This document shows, one piece after another, positions 39,058 through 47,735 of a stretch of 64,000 bases of DNA. The notes beneath the pieces are model-generated. The model saw only the letters and a program-made list of their open reading frames with translations, did not search any database and was not told the DNA's origin. A program made the translations under genes and the position numbers. This DNA is from Parabacteroides chinchillae. GTDB taxonomy: Bacteria; Bacteroidota; Bacteroidia; Bacteroidales; Tannerellaceae. The number at the start of each line of letters is the position of its first letter. The stretch's first letter is position 1. Location of the stretch: NCBI RefSeq assembly GCF_900108035.1, contig NZ_FNVS01000008.1:123730-187729 (forward strand), given 5' to 3'.

Positions 39058-40113
39058 ATGAGAACCATTATGAAACATCGAGTAATTACATTCGGAGAAA
39101 TTATGCTCCGCTTAGCCACACCGGACTATTTACGTATCTGCCAGAGCAACCAGTTCAACGCCACTTTTGGTGGGGGAGAGGCTAATGTCTCCGTGTCGCT
39201 TGCCAACTACGGTATCGAGACCGAGTTCGTAACCCGCCTGCCTGAGAATGATCTGGCACGCGCCTGTGTAATGGATTTACGTAAATACGGTGTAGGAACA
39301 TCGCACATTGTTTATGGAGGAGAACGTCTCGGTATTTATTTCCTGGAGACGGGTGCTGTAGCACGTCCCAGCAAGGTGACGTACGACCGTGCACATTCTT
39401 CTATTTCGACCATTCAACCCGGTATGGTTAACTGGGAGGAAGTGTTTAAGGATGCAACTTGGTTTCATTGGACAGGCATTACTCCTGCCTTGTCGGAAGG
39501 GGCGGCGGCTGTTTGCCTGGAAGCTATTCGGGTTGCAAACCGGATGGGGATCACTGTATCTTGCGACTTGAATTATCGCAAGAACCTTTGGAACTACGGA
39601 AAGACAGCTTCGCAGGTTATGCCGGAACTTGTAGCCGGATGCGACGTGATTCTGGGAAATGAAGAAGATGCGGAGAAAGTGTTTGGTATCAAACCCGAAG
39701 GATTTGACGTGGCGCATACGGGAGGAAATGTGCAGGCCGATGCATTCCGTTCGGTTTGCACCCAGCTTATGACCCGTTTCCCGCGTGCAAAGAAAGTGAT
39801 CATCACGCTTCGGGGTTCTATTAATGCCAATCATAATACCTGGGGAGGTGTGCTTTATGCAGATGGCAAGCTCTATGAATCCCGCCGTTATGACATAACC
39901 CATATTGTTGACCGCGTAGGTGGTGGCGATTCGTTTATGGGAGGTCTTATCTATGGCTTGCTTACTTATACAGGCAACGACCAGAAAGCGTTGGATTTTG
40001 CAACGGCGGCCTCTTGCCTGAAGCATACGATTTATGGCGATTTCAACCAGGTGTCGGTTGAAGAAGTAGAGAAACTAATGTCGGGTGACGGCAGCGGACG
40101 CGTTGCAAGATGA
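39058..40113 (+). CDS. kdgK: 2-keto-3-deoxygluconate kinase (PfkB family)
   Basis: 351 residues (a Met four codons downstream, MKHRV, is an alternative start). PfkB motifs are clear: GGGEANVSVSLANYG near residue 40 and DRVGGGDSFMGGLIYG with the catalytic Asp near 283. The neighbouring KDPG aldolase makes KDG the likely substrate: phosphorylation of 2-keto-3-deoxygluconate in the last steps of uronate breakdown. Other sugar kinases of the family cannot be excluded. Confidence 0.78.
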   Translation: MRTIMKHRVITFGEIMLRLATPDYLRICQSNQFNATFGGGEANVSVSLANYGIETEFVTRLPENDLARACVMDLRKYGVGTSHIVYGGERLGIYFLETGAVARPSKVTYDRAHSSISTIQPGMVNWEEVFKDATWFHWTGITPALSEGAAAVCLEAIRVANRMGITVSCDLNYRKNLWNYGKTASQVMPELVAGCDVILGNEEDAEKVFGIKPEGFDVAHTGGNVQADAFRSVCTQLMTRFPRAKKVIITLRGSINANHNTWGGVLYADGKLYESRRYDITHIVDRVGGGDSFMGGLIYGLLTYTGNDQKALDFATAASCLKHTIYGDFNQVSVEEVEKLMSGDGSGRVAR

Positions 40114-40128
40114 TAATAAATAAACATT

Positions 40129-40797
40129 ATGGCAAGATTCAATAAACTGCAAACTATAGAGGCAATGCGCCGCACAGGTATGGTTCCTGTTTTCTATAAT
40201 AAAGATGCGGCAATAACGCTGCAAGTAATAAAAGCTTGTTACGAAGGCGGTGTACGTGCCTTCGAGTTTACTAACCGTGGCGACTTTGCCCACGAAGTAT
40301 TTGGCGAAGTATCCCGCCGGCTAAAGGACGAATGCCCGGATATGATACTTGGGGCTGGTTCTGTTGTAGACCCTGCTACGGCTGCTTTATACATGCAATT
40401 GGGAGCAAACTTTATCGTTGGCCCCTGCTTTAATGCCGAAGTGGCCAAGGTGTGCAACCGCCGTTTGGTTCCATACATTCCGGGCTGTGGGTCGGTAACG
40501 GAAATTGGTACGGCACAAGAAGCCGGCTGCGACGTATGTAAGATATTTCCTGCCGGATCGGTGGGAGGCCCTTCCTTTGTTAAGAATATGCTGGCGCCTA
40601 TGCCTTGGACACAGATTATGGCTACCGGGGCTGTGGAACCGACCGAAGAGAACCTGTCCGCCTGGATTCATGCAGGTGTGGCATGTGTAGGAATGGGATC
40701 GAAACTTTTTCCGGCAGAAACGATAGCTAAAGGAGATTGGGCACACATCAGTGCGCTTTGTTCCGACGCATTGGCCATCATAGACAGGCATAGATAA
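40129..40797 (+). CDS. eda: KDPG/KHG aldolase
   Basis: 222 residues. The class I aldolase signature is complete: RAFEFTNRG (Glu), [40 protein letters not shown] and the Schiff-base Lys in [11 protein letters not shown]. It splits 2-keto-3-deoxy-6-phosphogluconate to pyruvate and glyceraldehyde 3-phosphate, directly after the kinase. It is 15 bases from kdgK, so it belongs to the same operon; a terminator follows. Confidence 0.9.
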   Translation: MARFNKLQTIEAMRRTGMVPVFYNKDAAITLQVIKACYEGGVRAFEFTNRGDFAHEVFGEVSRRLKDECPDMILGAGSVVDPATAALYMQLGANFIVGPCFNAEVAKVCNRRLVPYIPGCGSVTEIGTAQEAGCDVCKIFPAGSVGGPSFVKNMLAPMPWTQIMATGAVEPTEENLSAWIHAGVACVGMGSKLFPAETIAKGDWAHISALCSDALAIIDRHR

Positions 40798-40824
40798 CCT
40801 GAAGGAGGATATATAATAAAATGC

Positions 40825-40860
40825 GCCCCTGCTCTCTTTTTTCAGGAAGGGAGCAGGGGC
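40825..40860 (+). terminator. Terminator of the KDG operon
   Basis: 12-bp stem GCCCCTGCTCTC / GGGAGCAGGGGC (one G-U pair) with a 12-base loop, followed by a weak T-rich stretch (GGGTTATTAATAAT). It stands 28 bases after the aldolase stop. Confidence 0.75.
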
Positions 40861-40923
40861 GGGTTATTAATAATACGAAAACATATTTCTTCTCTCTGCA
40901 AATCTGTCTATCTTTGCAAAAAG

Positions 40924-41826
40924 ATGAAGAAGATGAAACATTTGAATATATGGATGATCTGTCTTTCACTGTGTTTGCTGGCGACTTGTACAAACAAACA
41001 ACAGGATGCAAAGATGATATCTGTAACCATAGAACCTCAACGGTATTTTGCGGAACGGATTGCAGGGGATAAATTTAAAGTCAATAGTGTTGTTCCATCC
41101 GGCCAAAGCCCGGAGACATACGACCCGACGCCCCAGCAAATGATACAGATCGATAAAAGCCAGGCTTACTTCCGGATTGGTTTTATCGGTTTTGAACAGG
41201 CATGGATGGATAATATTATAAAGAACAATCCGGATCTGAAAATCTTTGATCTTTCGGAAGGAATGGAATTTGTCCGTAATGAAGAAGAGCATGACGGACA
41301 TCACCATGAAGGCGAACACCACCATCATCATCCGGGAGGTATAGACCCGCATGTGTGGAGTTCTTTGCAAGGTTCGAAGGTGATAGCTCAAAATACGCTG
41401 AATGCATTTATTGCTTTGGATAAAGAGAATGAGGCGTATTACCGCGACAATTACGATCGTCTTATGGGTGAAATCAACCAGACTTCTGAGTCTATTACTT
41501 CTTTACTGGAACCCTTGAAAGGGACGGCTTTTATTATCTATCATCCGGCTTTGACCTATTTGGCTGATGAGTTTGGATTGCATCAACTCTGTATAGAGAT
41601 GGATGGCAAGGAGCCTTCGCCGGCACAACTGAAGCGATTAATAGAAACAGCCAAGGAGCATGATGCCAGAGTTGTCTTTATCCAGCAGGAGTTTGACCAA
41701 AGAAATGCCGAACTGATTGCCAAAGAGGCAGGCTGTAAGCTGATACGTATAAATCCGCTGGATTATGACTGGAATAAAGAAATGATACATATTGCCCAAT
41801 CTCTTGCCGATGGAAAAGCTGATTGA
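40924..41826 (+). CDS. znuA: Zinc-type ABC substrate-binding lipoprotein (ZnuA-like)
   Basis: 300 residues. Signal with lipobox-like LCLLATC. The metal-binding loop is very His-rich (HHHEGEHHHHHPGG, about residues 122-136), and PHVWSS and IIYHPALTYLADE supply other ligands typical of the ZnuA/cluster 9 family. It captures zinc or manganese in the periplasm. Its stop overlaps the ATPase gene by 17 bases. No permease gene follows. Confidence 0.85.
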   Translation: MKKMKHLNIWMICLSLCLLATCTNKQQDAKMISVTIEPQRYFAERIAGDKFKVNSVVPSGQSPETYDPTPQQMIQIDKSQAYFRIGFIGFEQAWMDNIIKNNPDLKIFDLSEGMEFVRNEEEHDGHHHEGEHHHHHPGGIDPHVWSSLQGSKVIAQNTLNAFIALDKENEAYYRDNYDRLMGEINQTSESITSLLEPLKGTAFIIYHPALTYLADEFGLHQLCIEMDGKEPSPAQLKRLIETAKEHDARVVFIQQEFDQRNAELIAKEAGCKLIRINPLDYDWNKEMIHIAQSLADGKAD

Positions 41827-42574
41827 AATAGACAATGTAACGGCCGGATATGGAACGAAAACCGTATTGAAGGATATTAAGCTGGATGTATGGAAAGATG
41901 ATTTCCTGGGGATTATCGGGCCGAATGGCGGAGGAAAAACAACTTTGCTGAAGCTTATATTAGGATTGTTGTCTCCAAAATCGGGAACAATCCGTTTCTA
42001 TAGCAATGGCGGGGAAGTATCTTCCTTGAAGATAGGCTATCTGCCGCAAATGAATAATATAGATAAAAAATTCCCCATATCGGTATGTGAAGTAATTGCT
42101 TCGGGTTTAGCAGCAGAGAAACCTTTGTTCAGAAAATATAATAGTTCGCAGCAGGGACGGATAGAGAAGGTGATAGGGCAAATGGGACTGGAAGATTTGG
42201 CTACCCGCCCTATAGGGGAATTGTCAGGCGGACAGTTGCAGCGTGTTTTGCTGGGACGCTCTATTGTTTCACAACCGCAAGTGCTGATTCTGGATGAGCC
42301 TAATTCGTACGTCGATAAGCGGTTTGAATCGCGTTTCTACCAATTGCTGACAGAAATAAATAAGGAAAGTGCCATCATCCTGGTTTCCCATGATATAGGA
42401 ACTGTGCTGACTATGGTGAAAAACATTGCTTGTGTAAACGAGTCTCTGCATTATCATCCGGGAGCAGATGTGTCGGAAGAGTGGCTGGGCGAGAAGTATG
42501 CTTGCCCGATCGAACTTGTCGGACACGGAAACTTGCCGCACCGGGTACTGAAAACACATGAACATGAGCATTAG
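41810..42574 (+). CDS. znuC: Metal ABC transporter ATPase (ZnuC-like)
   Basis: 254 residues from the Met in MEKLIEIDNV. Walker A GPNGGGKTT, signature LSGGQLQR, Walker B VLILDEPNS and H-loop LVSHD are all present. It energises uptake with the substrate-binding lipoprotein before it. The matching membrane permease is not here, so either it is elsewhere or this pair works with another permease. The C-terminus is His/Glu-rich (KTHEHEH). Confidence 0.87.
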   Translation: MEKLIEIDNVTAGYGTKTVLKDIKLDVWKDDFLGIIGPNGGGKTTLLKLILGLLSPKSGTIRFYSNGGEVSSLKIGYLPQMNNIDKKFPISVCEVIASGLAAEKPLFRKYNSSQQGRIEKVIGQMGLEDLATRPIGELSGGQLQRVLLGRSIVSQPQVLILDEPNSYVDKRFESRFYQLLTEINKESAIILVSHDIGTVLTMVKNIACVNESLHYHPGADVSEEWLGEKYACPIELVGHGNLPHRVLKTHEHEH

Positions 42575-42598
42575 TATCCATTAAATCTTTATTATACA

Positions 42599-42805
42599 AT
42601 GATACCACATATCTTAGGCCTTATAAGCATTTCCGAGATCGGATATATTATCGGAATTGCAGTTATTATGTTTGGCTGTACGGCAGTAATGCAAAACCCG
42701 TTCATCAGTACGGGCAAGAAAGTGCTTTGGATACTTACTATCCTTTTACTGAACTGGATCGGGTTATTATGGTATTACTATACCTATTATATGAAAGATA
42801 AATAA
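42599..42805 (+). CDS. Small two-span membrane protein
   Basis: 68 residues with two hydrophobic helices (GYIIGIAVIMFGCTAV and LWILTILLLNWIGLLWYYY) and short tails. It resembles the PLDc_N-type small membrane segment. It is 24 bases after the ABC ATPase; it could be a tiny accessory of transport, but is far too small to be the missing permease. Confidence 0.55.
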   Translation: MIPHILGLISISEIGYIIGIAVIMFGCTAVMQNPFISTGKKVLWILTILLLNWIGLLWYYYTYYMKDK

Positions 42806-42812
42806 TACGGAT

Positions 42813-43823
42813 ATGAAGATATTGATAACCGGTGCAAGTGGCTTTATTGGTGGATTCCTGGTAAAAGAAGCCCTTCGGAGAGGATATGAAACATGGGCGG
42901 GAATCCGTTCCGGCAGCAGCCGCGAACATTTGCAGGATGAACGAATCCATTTTATTGACCTGAAGTATAATAACAGGGAAGCGTTGACTGCTCAATTGGC
43001 GGAGTTTGCAACTGCCGGAGGTGCGTGGGATTATATAATCCATAATGCCGGACTGACAAAGACATTGGACAAACGCAACTTTTTCCGGGTAAATGCGGAA
43101 AATACGTATAACTTCGTTGAAGCACTTCATGCTGCCGGTTGCCAACCAAAGAAATTCCTGTTGATGAGTAGCCTCAGTTCGTATGGTTGTGGCGATGAAG
43201 ATACATTCAGTCCTATCCGCCTGGATGATTCTCAACAACCGGACACGGCTTATGGAAAAAGCAAATTGCTGGCAGAAAATTATGTACGTTCGCAAAACTA
43301 CTTTCCTTATGTCATCTTACGTCCTACCGGAGTATATGGCCCGGGTGAGAAAGACTATTTTATGGAAATAAAAAGCATTCGTTCCGGACTTGATTTTGCT
43401 GTAGGGTTCGTTCCCCAACGCATTACATTTATATATGTGAAAGATTTGGCAACCGTAGCTTTCCTGGCTTTGGAGAACGAGACGATTCTTAACCGGCATT
43501 ATTTTGTTGCGGACGGAGATGTATATACCGATGAAGAGTTTGCGCGTATTATCCAGGAACTGTTAGAGAAAAAACATGTATTACATGCCCGTATTCCTTT
43601 GTTTTTGGCATATATAGCTTGTATTTGTTCTGAGGCTATCGGGAAACTATTGAATAAAAGCATGACATTGAACAGCGATAAATATATTATCCTTAAACAA
43701 CGTAACTGGATATGCGATGTGGAACCGCTTCGGAAAGAACTGGGTTTTGTTCCTTCTTATCCGTTGTGGAAAGGGTTAGAGGAAAGTATTGCGTGGTATA
43801 AAAAGGAAGGTTGGCTGAAATAA
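42813..43823 (+). CDS. NAD-dependent epimerase/dehydratase (extended SDR)
   Basis: 336 residues with a Rossmann start TGASGFIGGFLV, then HNAGLT, active-site YGKSKLLAE (Tyr-x-x-x-Lys) and LRPTGVYGPGE. It belongs to the extended SDR family acting on nucleotide sugars or related metabolites. It is 7 bases from the small membrane gene. Substrate unknown; a role in cell-envelope sugar metabolism is plausible. Confidence 0.8.
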   Translation: MKILITGASGFIGGFLVKEALRRGYETWAGIRSGSSREHLQDERIHFIDLKYNNREALTAQLAEFATAGGAWDYIIHNAGLTKTLDKRNFFRVNAENTYNFVEALHAAGCQPKKFLLMSSLSSYGCGDEDTFSPIRLDDSQQPDTAYGKSKLLAENYVRSQNYFPYVILRPTGVYGPGEKDYFMEIKSIRSGLDFAVGFVPQRITFIYVKDLATVAFLALENETILNRHYFVADGDVYTDEEFARIIQELLEKKHVLHARIPLFLAYIACICSEAIGKLLNKSMTLNSDKYIILKQRNWICDVEPLRKELGFVPSYPLWKGLEESIAWYKKEGWLK

Positions 43824-43824
43824 A

Positions 43825-44622
43825 TCAGTCAACCTTTATTATTTTTCCCGAATTTATTCCTTCAGTGGAAATCTGAGGATTGCCTTTGTACTTAATAGTT
43901 CCCGAACCGGCAATTTCAGCTTTGATAAATTTATTTGCATATACCTCTAAATCTCCACTACCGGCAATTTCACAACGTACTTCGTTTACAATAAAGTCCA
44001 GCGCATACACATCTCCACTGCCTGCAATTTCGTAGGATGCTTTTTCGGCTTCGCCTCCTAGAGTTAATTCGCCGCTACCTGCAATTTCGGATTTCAGTTC
44101 TATACAGAATAGTTTCTTTGCATTCAGAGTGCCGCTACCTGCTATATCGATAGAGAAATTCTGTACAGTTACACTGTCATTCAGGTTTATTGTCCCGCTG
44201 CCACTCATGGATATATTTAGTTTGTCTGATATGAGTGTGCTGTTTACGTTGACATTCATAGAACCGGATGTTTCCAATTCTTCCAACTTGCTGGAGTTGG
44301 CAGTTATTGTAAATTCGGTTGGAGAGAAACTAGTCATCCGATATTCGGTTTTCGGCTTTACTTTGAGGGTGTGGTTCTCAACAATAAAGTCGAACATATC
44401 GTAAATGTTCTTGTCTGTAGTTACTTGCATGGAAGCTTCGTTTGCAGATTGAGTATAGTTAAGAATCATCTTGCACCCGCTCATATCTATCTCTTCGAAG
44501 TCGCTGATGGAAAGCGTTTCGGTAACAATGTTGCCATCTCCATTTACTACTTTGAAAAAGCAACTGTTCAGTAAAAGTAATATGGAAGTTGCACATAAGT
44601 ACAAAAAGATTTTTCTTGTCAT
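43825..44622 (-). CDS. Head-GIN domain lipoprotein (DUF2807), paralogue 1
   Basis: 265 residues. Lipoprotein signal ending LLLNSC. The body is a right-handed beta-roll of short repeats, with AGSG recurring at about every 20 residues (EIAGSGELTL, EIAGSGDVYA, EIAGSGDLEV, EIAGSGTIKY). DUF2807 proteins are surface or periplasmic and thought to act in adhesion or as sensors. First of four tandem paralogues, each with its own signal. Confidence 0.85.
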   Translation of the reverse strand: MTRKIFLYLCATSILLLLNSCFFKVVNGDGNIVTETLSISDFEEIDMSGCKMILNYTQSANEASMQVTTDKNIYDMFDFIVENHTLKVKPKTEYRMTSFSPTEFTITANSSKLEELETSGSMNVNVNSTLISDKLNISMSGSGTINLNDSVTVQNFSIDIAGSGTLNAKKLFCIELKSEIAGSGELTLGGEAEKASYEIAGSGDVYALDFIVNEVRCEIAGSGDLEVYANKFIKAEIAGSGTIKYKGNPQISTEGINSGKIIKVD

Positions 44623-44633
44623 ATTGTTATCGA

Positions 44634-45416
44634 TTAGTTATTGACGCATTTTATACTTCCTACTCCGGACTTGTTGGATTGAACATTGGCTGTACCTTTA
44701 TATTTGATAGAACCGACACCGGAAACATTCGCTTCCAAATTATCCGAGACATTTACTTCGGCTCCTCCTACACCTGATACTCCACATTTCATATCTTTCA
44801 CAACGCAGTCGTAGCAATAAATATGGCCTACACCAGATACATGGAAGTCTCCTTTGTCTGCCTTACCGGTCAGTTTAATATTTCCTACTCCCGATACGCG
44901 GCATGACAAATCACCGCATTCCAGATCGTTCATTTTTATATCGCCAACACCGCTGACGGAAGCTTTAAGCTCTTTAAGTTGTATAGGCCTTTCGGATACA
45001 AAGTCCATGCAACCGCTGATATTTACTTTTGTCAGATTCCGTGAAGATCCATTGATTGTTAATTGGGTAGGAATTAATTTGGTCTTCCCGTCTTTGGATT
45101 TTATAGTTAAACTGTTTCCGTTTACCTTAATCTCTATAAGAGGCAAAAGATTTTCGTCTGTTGTGATTTGTAACTGTGGAGCATCTTCTGTTAAAACGTA
45201 GTTGAATACAGCCGGGTGGCTGGATCCGCCAAATATGTTTTTTCCGCTCTCGATGTTGCTGCCTAAGTCGATTTCTGAAAAATCACCAATCTCTATGGTA
45301 CGGGTTACGATAGAACCGTTACCTTTTACCTTTTGCTGGCCACTCTTAAAGCTGATGTTTGGTAACACCGTTAGCATGGAAACGATACATACCAGTCCTA
45401 TTAGTAATGTTTTCAT
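44634..45416 (-). CDS. Head-GIN domain protein (DUF2807), paralogue 2
   Basis: 260 residues with a signal (TLLIGLVCIVSMLTVLPNIS). The repeat word here is VSGVG (SVSGVGDIKM, RVSGVGNIKL, HVSGVGHIYC, VSGVGGAEV, NVSGVGSIKY), so the paralogues have kept the roll but changed the turn residues. Separated by 12 bases from paralogue 1, so probably one operon. Confidence 0.85.
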   Translation of the reverse strand: MKTLLIGLVCIVSMLTVLPNISFKSGQQKVKGNGSIVTRTIEIGDFSEIDLGSNIESGKNIFGGSSHPAVFNYVLTEDAPQLQITTDENLLPLIEIKVNGNSLTIKSKDGKTKLIPTQLTINGSSRNLTKVNISGCMDFVSERPIQLKELKASVSGVGDIKMNDLECGDLSCRVSGVGNIKLTGKADKGDFHVSGVGHIYCYDCVVKDMKCGVSGVGGAEVNVSDNLEANVSGVGSIKYKGTANVQSNKSGVGSIKCVNN

Positions 45417-45439
45417 AACTTTTGCCCTTTATGGTTTAA

Positions 45440-46228
45440 TTATTTTACTTCTTCAACGGTTCCCTTGCCAATCACTTTCTGCTGAACTGCCGTGGGACCT
45501 TTGTAACGGATATTTCCTTTGCCTATAATGGTAGCTTTCAAGTTATCGGTAGGATGAACTTCGGCAGAACCATTGCCTGTAATCTTGCAGGTCAGATCGG
45601 GAACAGCAACGCCAAAGGCGTGAATATCTCCACTGCTGACTATACTATATTTTCCTTCTTTTGCACTGCCGTTTTTCAGAGTAATAGAACCGGAGCCATC
45701 CACATTACATTCTATTATATCTACTTTCAGGTCGTCTATTACCATATTGGCACTGCCTGAAACATCCATTTCCAGTTTGCTTACGGTAACCAAATGTTTT
45801 AATTGTACCAGGCTGTTTGCATTTGCTTTAATTTCCAATTCATCTCCGGTTAAAGGAGTATTAAGTATAAAATTGCCATTGCCCGAAACCTTTGCGCCTT
45901 TTAACCATTTTGAATTTGACTTCACAATGAATTTAGTAAAGTGATCTACCTTTGCACCTTTAAATCCGATAGACAATACACGGTCTTTTACTTCTATGTT
46001 TACATATTGATGAAGGTTTTTATCAATAGTTACTTCCATGGATGGTGTCGTTTCAGATTGTTCATAACTAAAGTCGATCACTCCATCTATTTTTATTTCG
46101 TTGTAATCGTCAATAGAAATCTTTTTTGTAGTAAGATTTCCATCTCCTTTCACTCTGTCTGCCGCCATAATAGAGGTGGTAGAGAAACATATTACCAATG
46201 CCGTAAGCAACCAGGTTTTTGCCTTCAT
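45440..46228 (-). CDS. Head-GIN domain protein (DUF2807), paralogue 3
   Basis: 262 residues, signal MKAKTWLLTALVICFSTTSI with an AxA site (IMAAD). The repeats are less regular (KVSGNGNFIL, VSGSANMVI, VDGSGSITLK, ITGNGSAEVH, IGKGNIRYKG). The most diverged of the four. It is 23 bases from paralogue 2. Confidence 0.83.
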   Translation of the reverse strand: MKAKTWLLTALVICFSTTSIMAADRVKGDGNLTTKKISIDDYNEIKIDGVIDFSYEQSETTPSMEVTIDKNLHQYVNIEVKDRVLSIGFKGAKVDHFTKFIVKSNSKWLKGAKVSGNGNFILNTPLTGDELEIKANANSLVQLKHLVTVSKLEMDVSGSANMVIDDLKVDIIECNVDGSGSITLKNGSAKEGKYSIVSSGDIHAFGVAVPDLTCKITGNGSAEVHPTDNLKATIIGKGNIRYKGPTAVQQKVIGKGTVEEVK

Positions 46229-46348
46229 ATACGTAATGTTTTAGAATTGTTTCTAATAATAAGACGACTTGTAAACCAAATCCGTTACAAAAATAGCAAA
46301 AAAAGTTTCTTTTGTTTGTATTCAAACCATAGAGACTCAGATGAATTA

Positions 46349-47167
46349 TTAATTGACTTTTTTTATCGAACCTGGTCCAAATACAGAGGTGCTTGCTTTG
46401 GCGTTTCCTTTGTGATAGATGCTGCCGCTACCAGTTACAGTGGCATCAATGTTTTCTGTTGCGTAAGCTTTTATTTCGCCACTTCCGGCTACACTGCAAT
46501 CCAGTTTTTTTACAATGCATTTATAAGCATTTATTTCACCGCTACTAGCTACGTTGTAATTGGCACGTGGCGTTTCACCTCCTAAAGTGATATCTCCGCT
46601 TCCGGCCAGTGAACATTCAAGATTATCTACACGTATATCATTTGCATTAATATCTCCGCTGCCAGCTAAAGATAGGGCTATTTTGCTTCCTTTTACCGCT
46701 TTTGTGAAATTGACAGAACCACTTCCTGCTAAATTTACCGCCAGTTTATTAATGGACAAGTCACTTAATACGGAAAAATCTCCGGACCCTACAGCCTGAA
46801 TTTCTTTAAGGTTTTTTGAATTGGTTATTATCTTAAACTTACTGGGATTAATATTACAGGTGTTTCTCCATTCGTTATCGGGATCATCCAATGCCTTGGG
46901 GGCTACTTTCAGAGTTCCCCCTTCTACTTTAATGGAAATATAAGGAAGCACATTCTCATCAATGATTACAGTTAATTTCGGGGTTTCATCAGATTGCTTA
47001 TACTCAATATAAGCAGAACAACCAATCATATTTATAGATTCATAATCTGAAATTTCGATCTTTTTTGTTATTATATGCCCGTTGCCACGAATGCTTTTTT
47101 GAGCAATGCAACCAACTGAAACTGTTATCAATAAACAAAAAATAAATAGGCAAGTACGTGTTTTCAT
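46349..47167 (-). CDS. Head-GIN domain lipoprotein (DUF2807), paralogue 4
   Basis: 272 residues, lipoprotein-type signal (FCLLITVSVGC). The repeats are AVGSGDFSVL, LAGSGSVNFT, LAGSGDINAN, LAGSGDITLG, VAGSGEIKAY. The first gene of the leftward operon, facing the BlaI/BlaR1-like genes across a 187-base divergent region; 120 bases precede paralogue 3. Confidence 0.85.
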   Translation of the reverse strand: MKTRTCLFIFCLLITVSVGCIAQKSIRGNGHIITKKIEISDYESINMIGCSAYIEYKQSDETPKLTVIIDENVLPYISIKVEGGTLKVAPKALDDPDNEWRNTCNINPSKFKIITNSKNLKEIQAVGSGDFSVLSDLSINKLAVNLAGSGSVNFTKAVKGSKIALSLAGSGDINANDIRVDNLECSLAGSGDITLGGETPRANYNVASSGEINAYKCIVKKLDCSVAGSGEIKAYATENIDATVTGSGSIYHKGNAKASTSVFGPGSIKKVN

Positions 47168-47263
47168 AATCTAACTTTTTTATTAAGTTCATTCGTTTTA
47201 TAAGACGTATAATAAAGTTGTACTGTTGCATAATTATAAAAATTAATCAGCTTTAGTGATGAT

Positions 47264-47284
47264 ATTAGTTATATTAATACTAAT
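47264..47284. promoter_or_regulatory. Palindrome between the GIN operon and the blaI-like gene
   Basis: ATTAGT-n9-ACTAAT, a perfect 6-bp inverted repeat, lies in the divergent region, 13-33 bases upstream of the -33 of the blaI promoter. BlaI-type repressors bind such two-fold sites, so it may control both directions. The site itself is a candidate only. Confidence 0.45.
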
Positions 47285-47296
47285 TAACGCAAACAA

Positions 47297-47328
47297 TTGT
47301 ATGTGTTTACGATTTATTCGTAGATTTG
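47297..47328 (+). promoter_or_regulatory. Promoter of the BlaI/BlaR1-like operon
   Basis: -7 element TAGATTTG (47321-47328) with 20 bases to ATTG (47297-47300), a near-consensus Bacteroidetes promoter 26 bases before the ATG of the BlaI-like gene. Confidence 0.6.
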
Positions 47329-47354
47329 TGATGTTGTCATAAAATATAATTGTC

Positions 47355-47717
47355 ATGGAAAAATTAACACATCAGGAAGAAGAAGCGATGCTCTGGATAT
47401 GGCATCTGGGGCCTTGCTTTGTAAAAGATATTCTGGCAAAATATGCCGATCCCAAACCTCCCTATACTACGCTAGCTTCAGTAATAAAGAATTTGGAACG
47501 TAAAAAGTATGTCAAAGCTAAACGTTATGGCAATACATACGAGTATACACCCTTGATAGAGGAAAGTGATTACAAGCGAACCTTCATGACGGGAGTAGTG
47601 AACAACTATTTCAAAAACTCTTATAAAGAGATGGTTTCATTCTTTGCCAAAGATCAGAAAATCTCGGCCAATGATTTGAAAGACATCATCGATATGATTG
47701 AAAAAGAGAAAGAATAA
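47355..47717 (+). CDS. BlaI/MecI/CopY-family repressor
   Basis: 120 residues, the usual length. Winged-helix start LTHQEEEAMLWIWHLGPCFVKDIL, recognition region PPYTTLASVIKNLERKKYVK, and C-terminal dimer helices. Family members are cut by a BlaR1-type protease upon signal; the next gene encodes that protease. Likely autoregulator and regulator of the DUF2807 operon. Confidence 0.88.
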   Translation: MEKLTHQEEEAMLWIWHLGPCFVKDILAKYADPKPPYTTLASVIKNLERKKYVKAKRYGNTYEYTPLIEESDYKRTFMTGVVNNYFKNSYKEMVSFFAKDQKISANDLKDIIDMIEKEKE

Positions 47718-47735
47718 CGTTAAAATATATATACC

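Noticed and set aside
41270..41345. CRISPR-like or simple repeat
   Set aside because: The repeated cat/cac triplets are the His-rich metal-binding loop of the ZnuA-like protein.
43825..47167. DNA repeats forming a mobile element
   Set aside because: The repetition is at protein level in the DUF2807 beta-roll; the four genes are paralogues with distinct DNA sequence and no terminal repeats.
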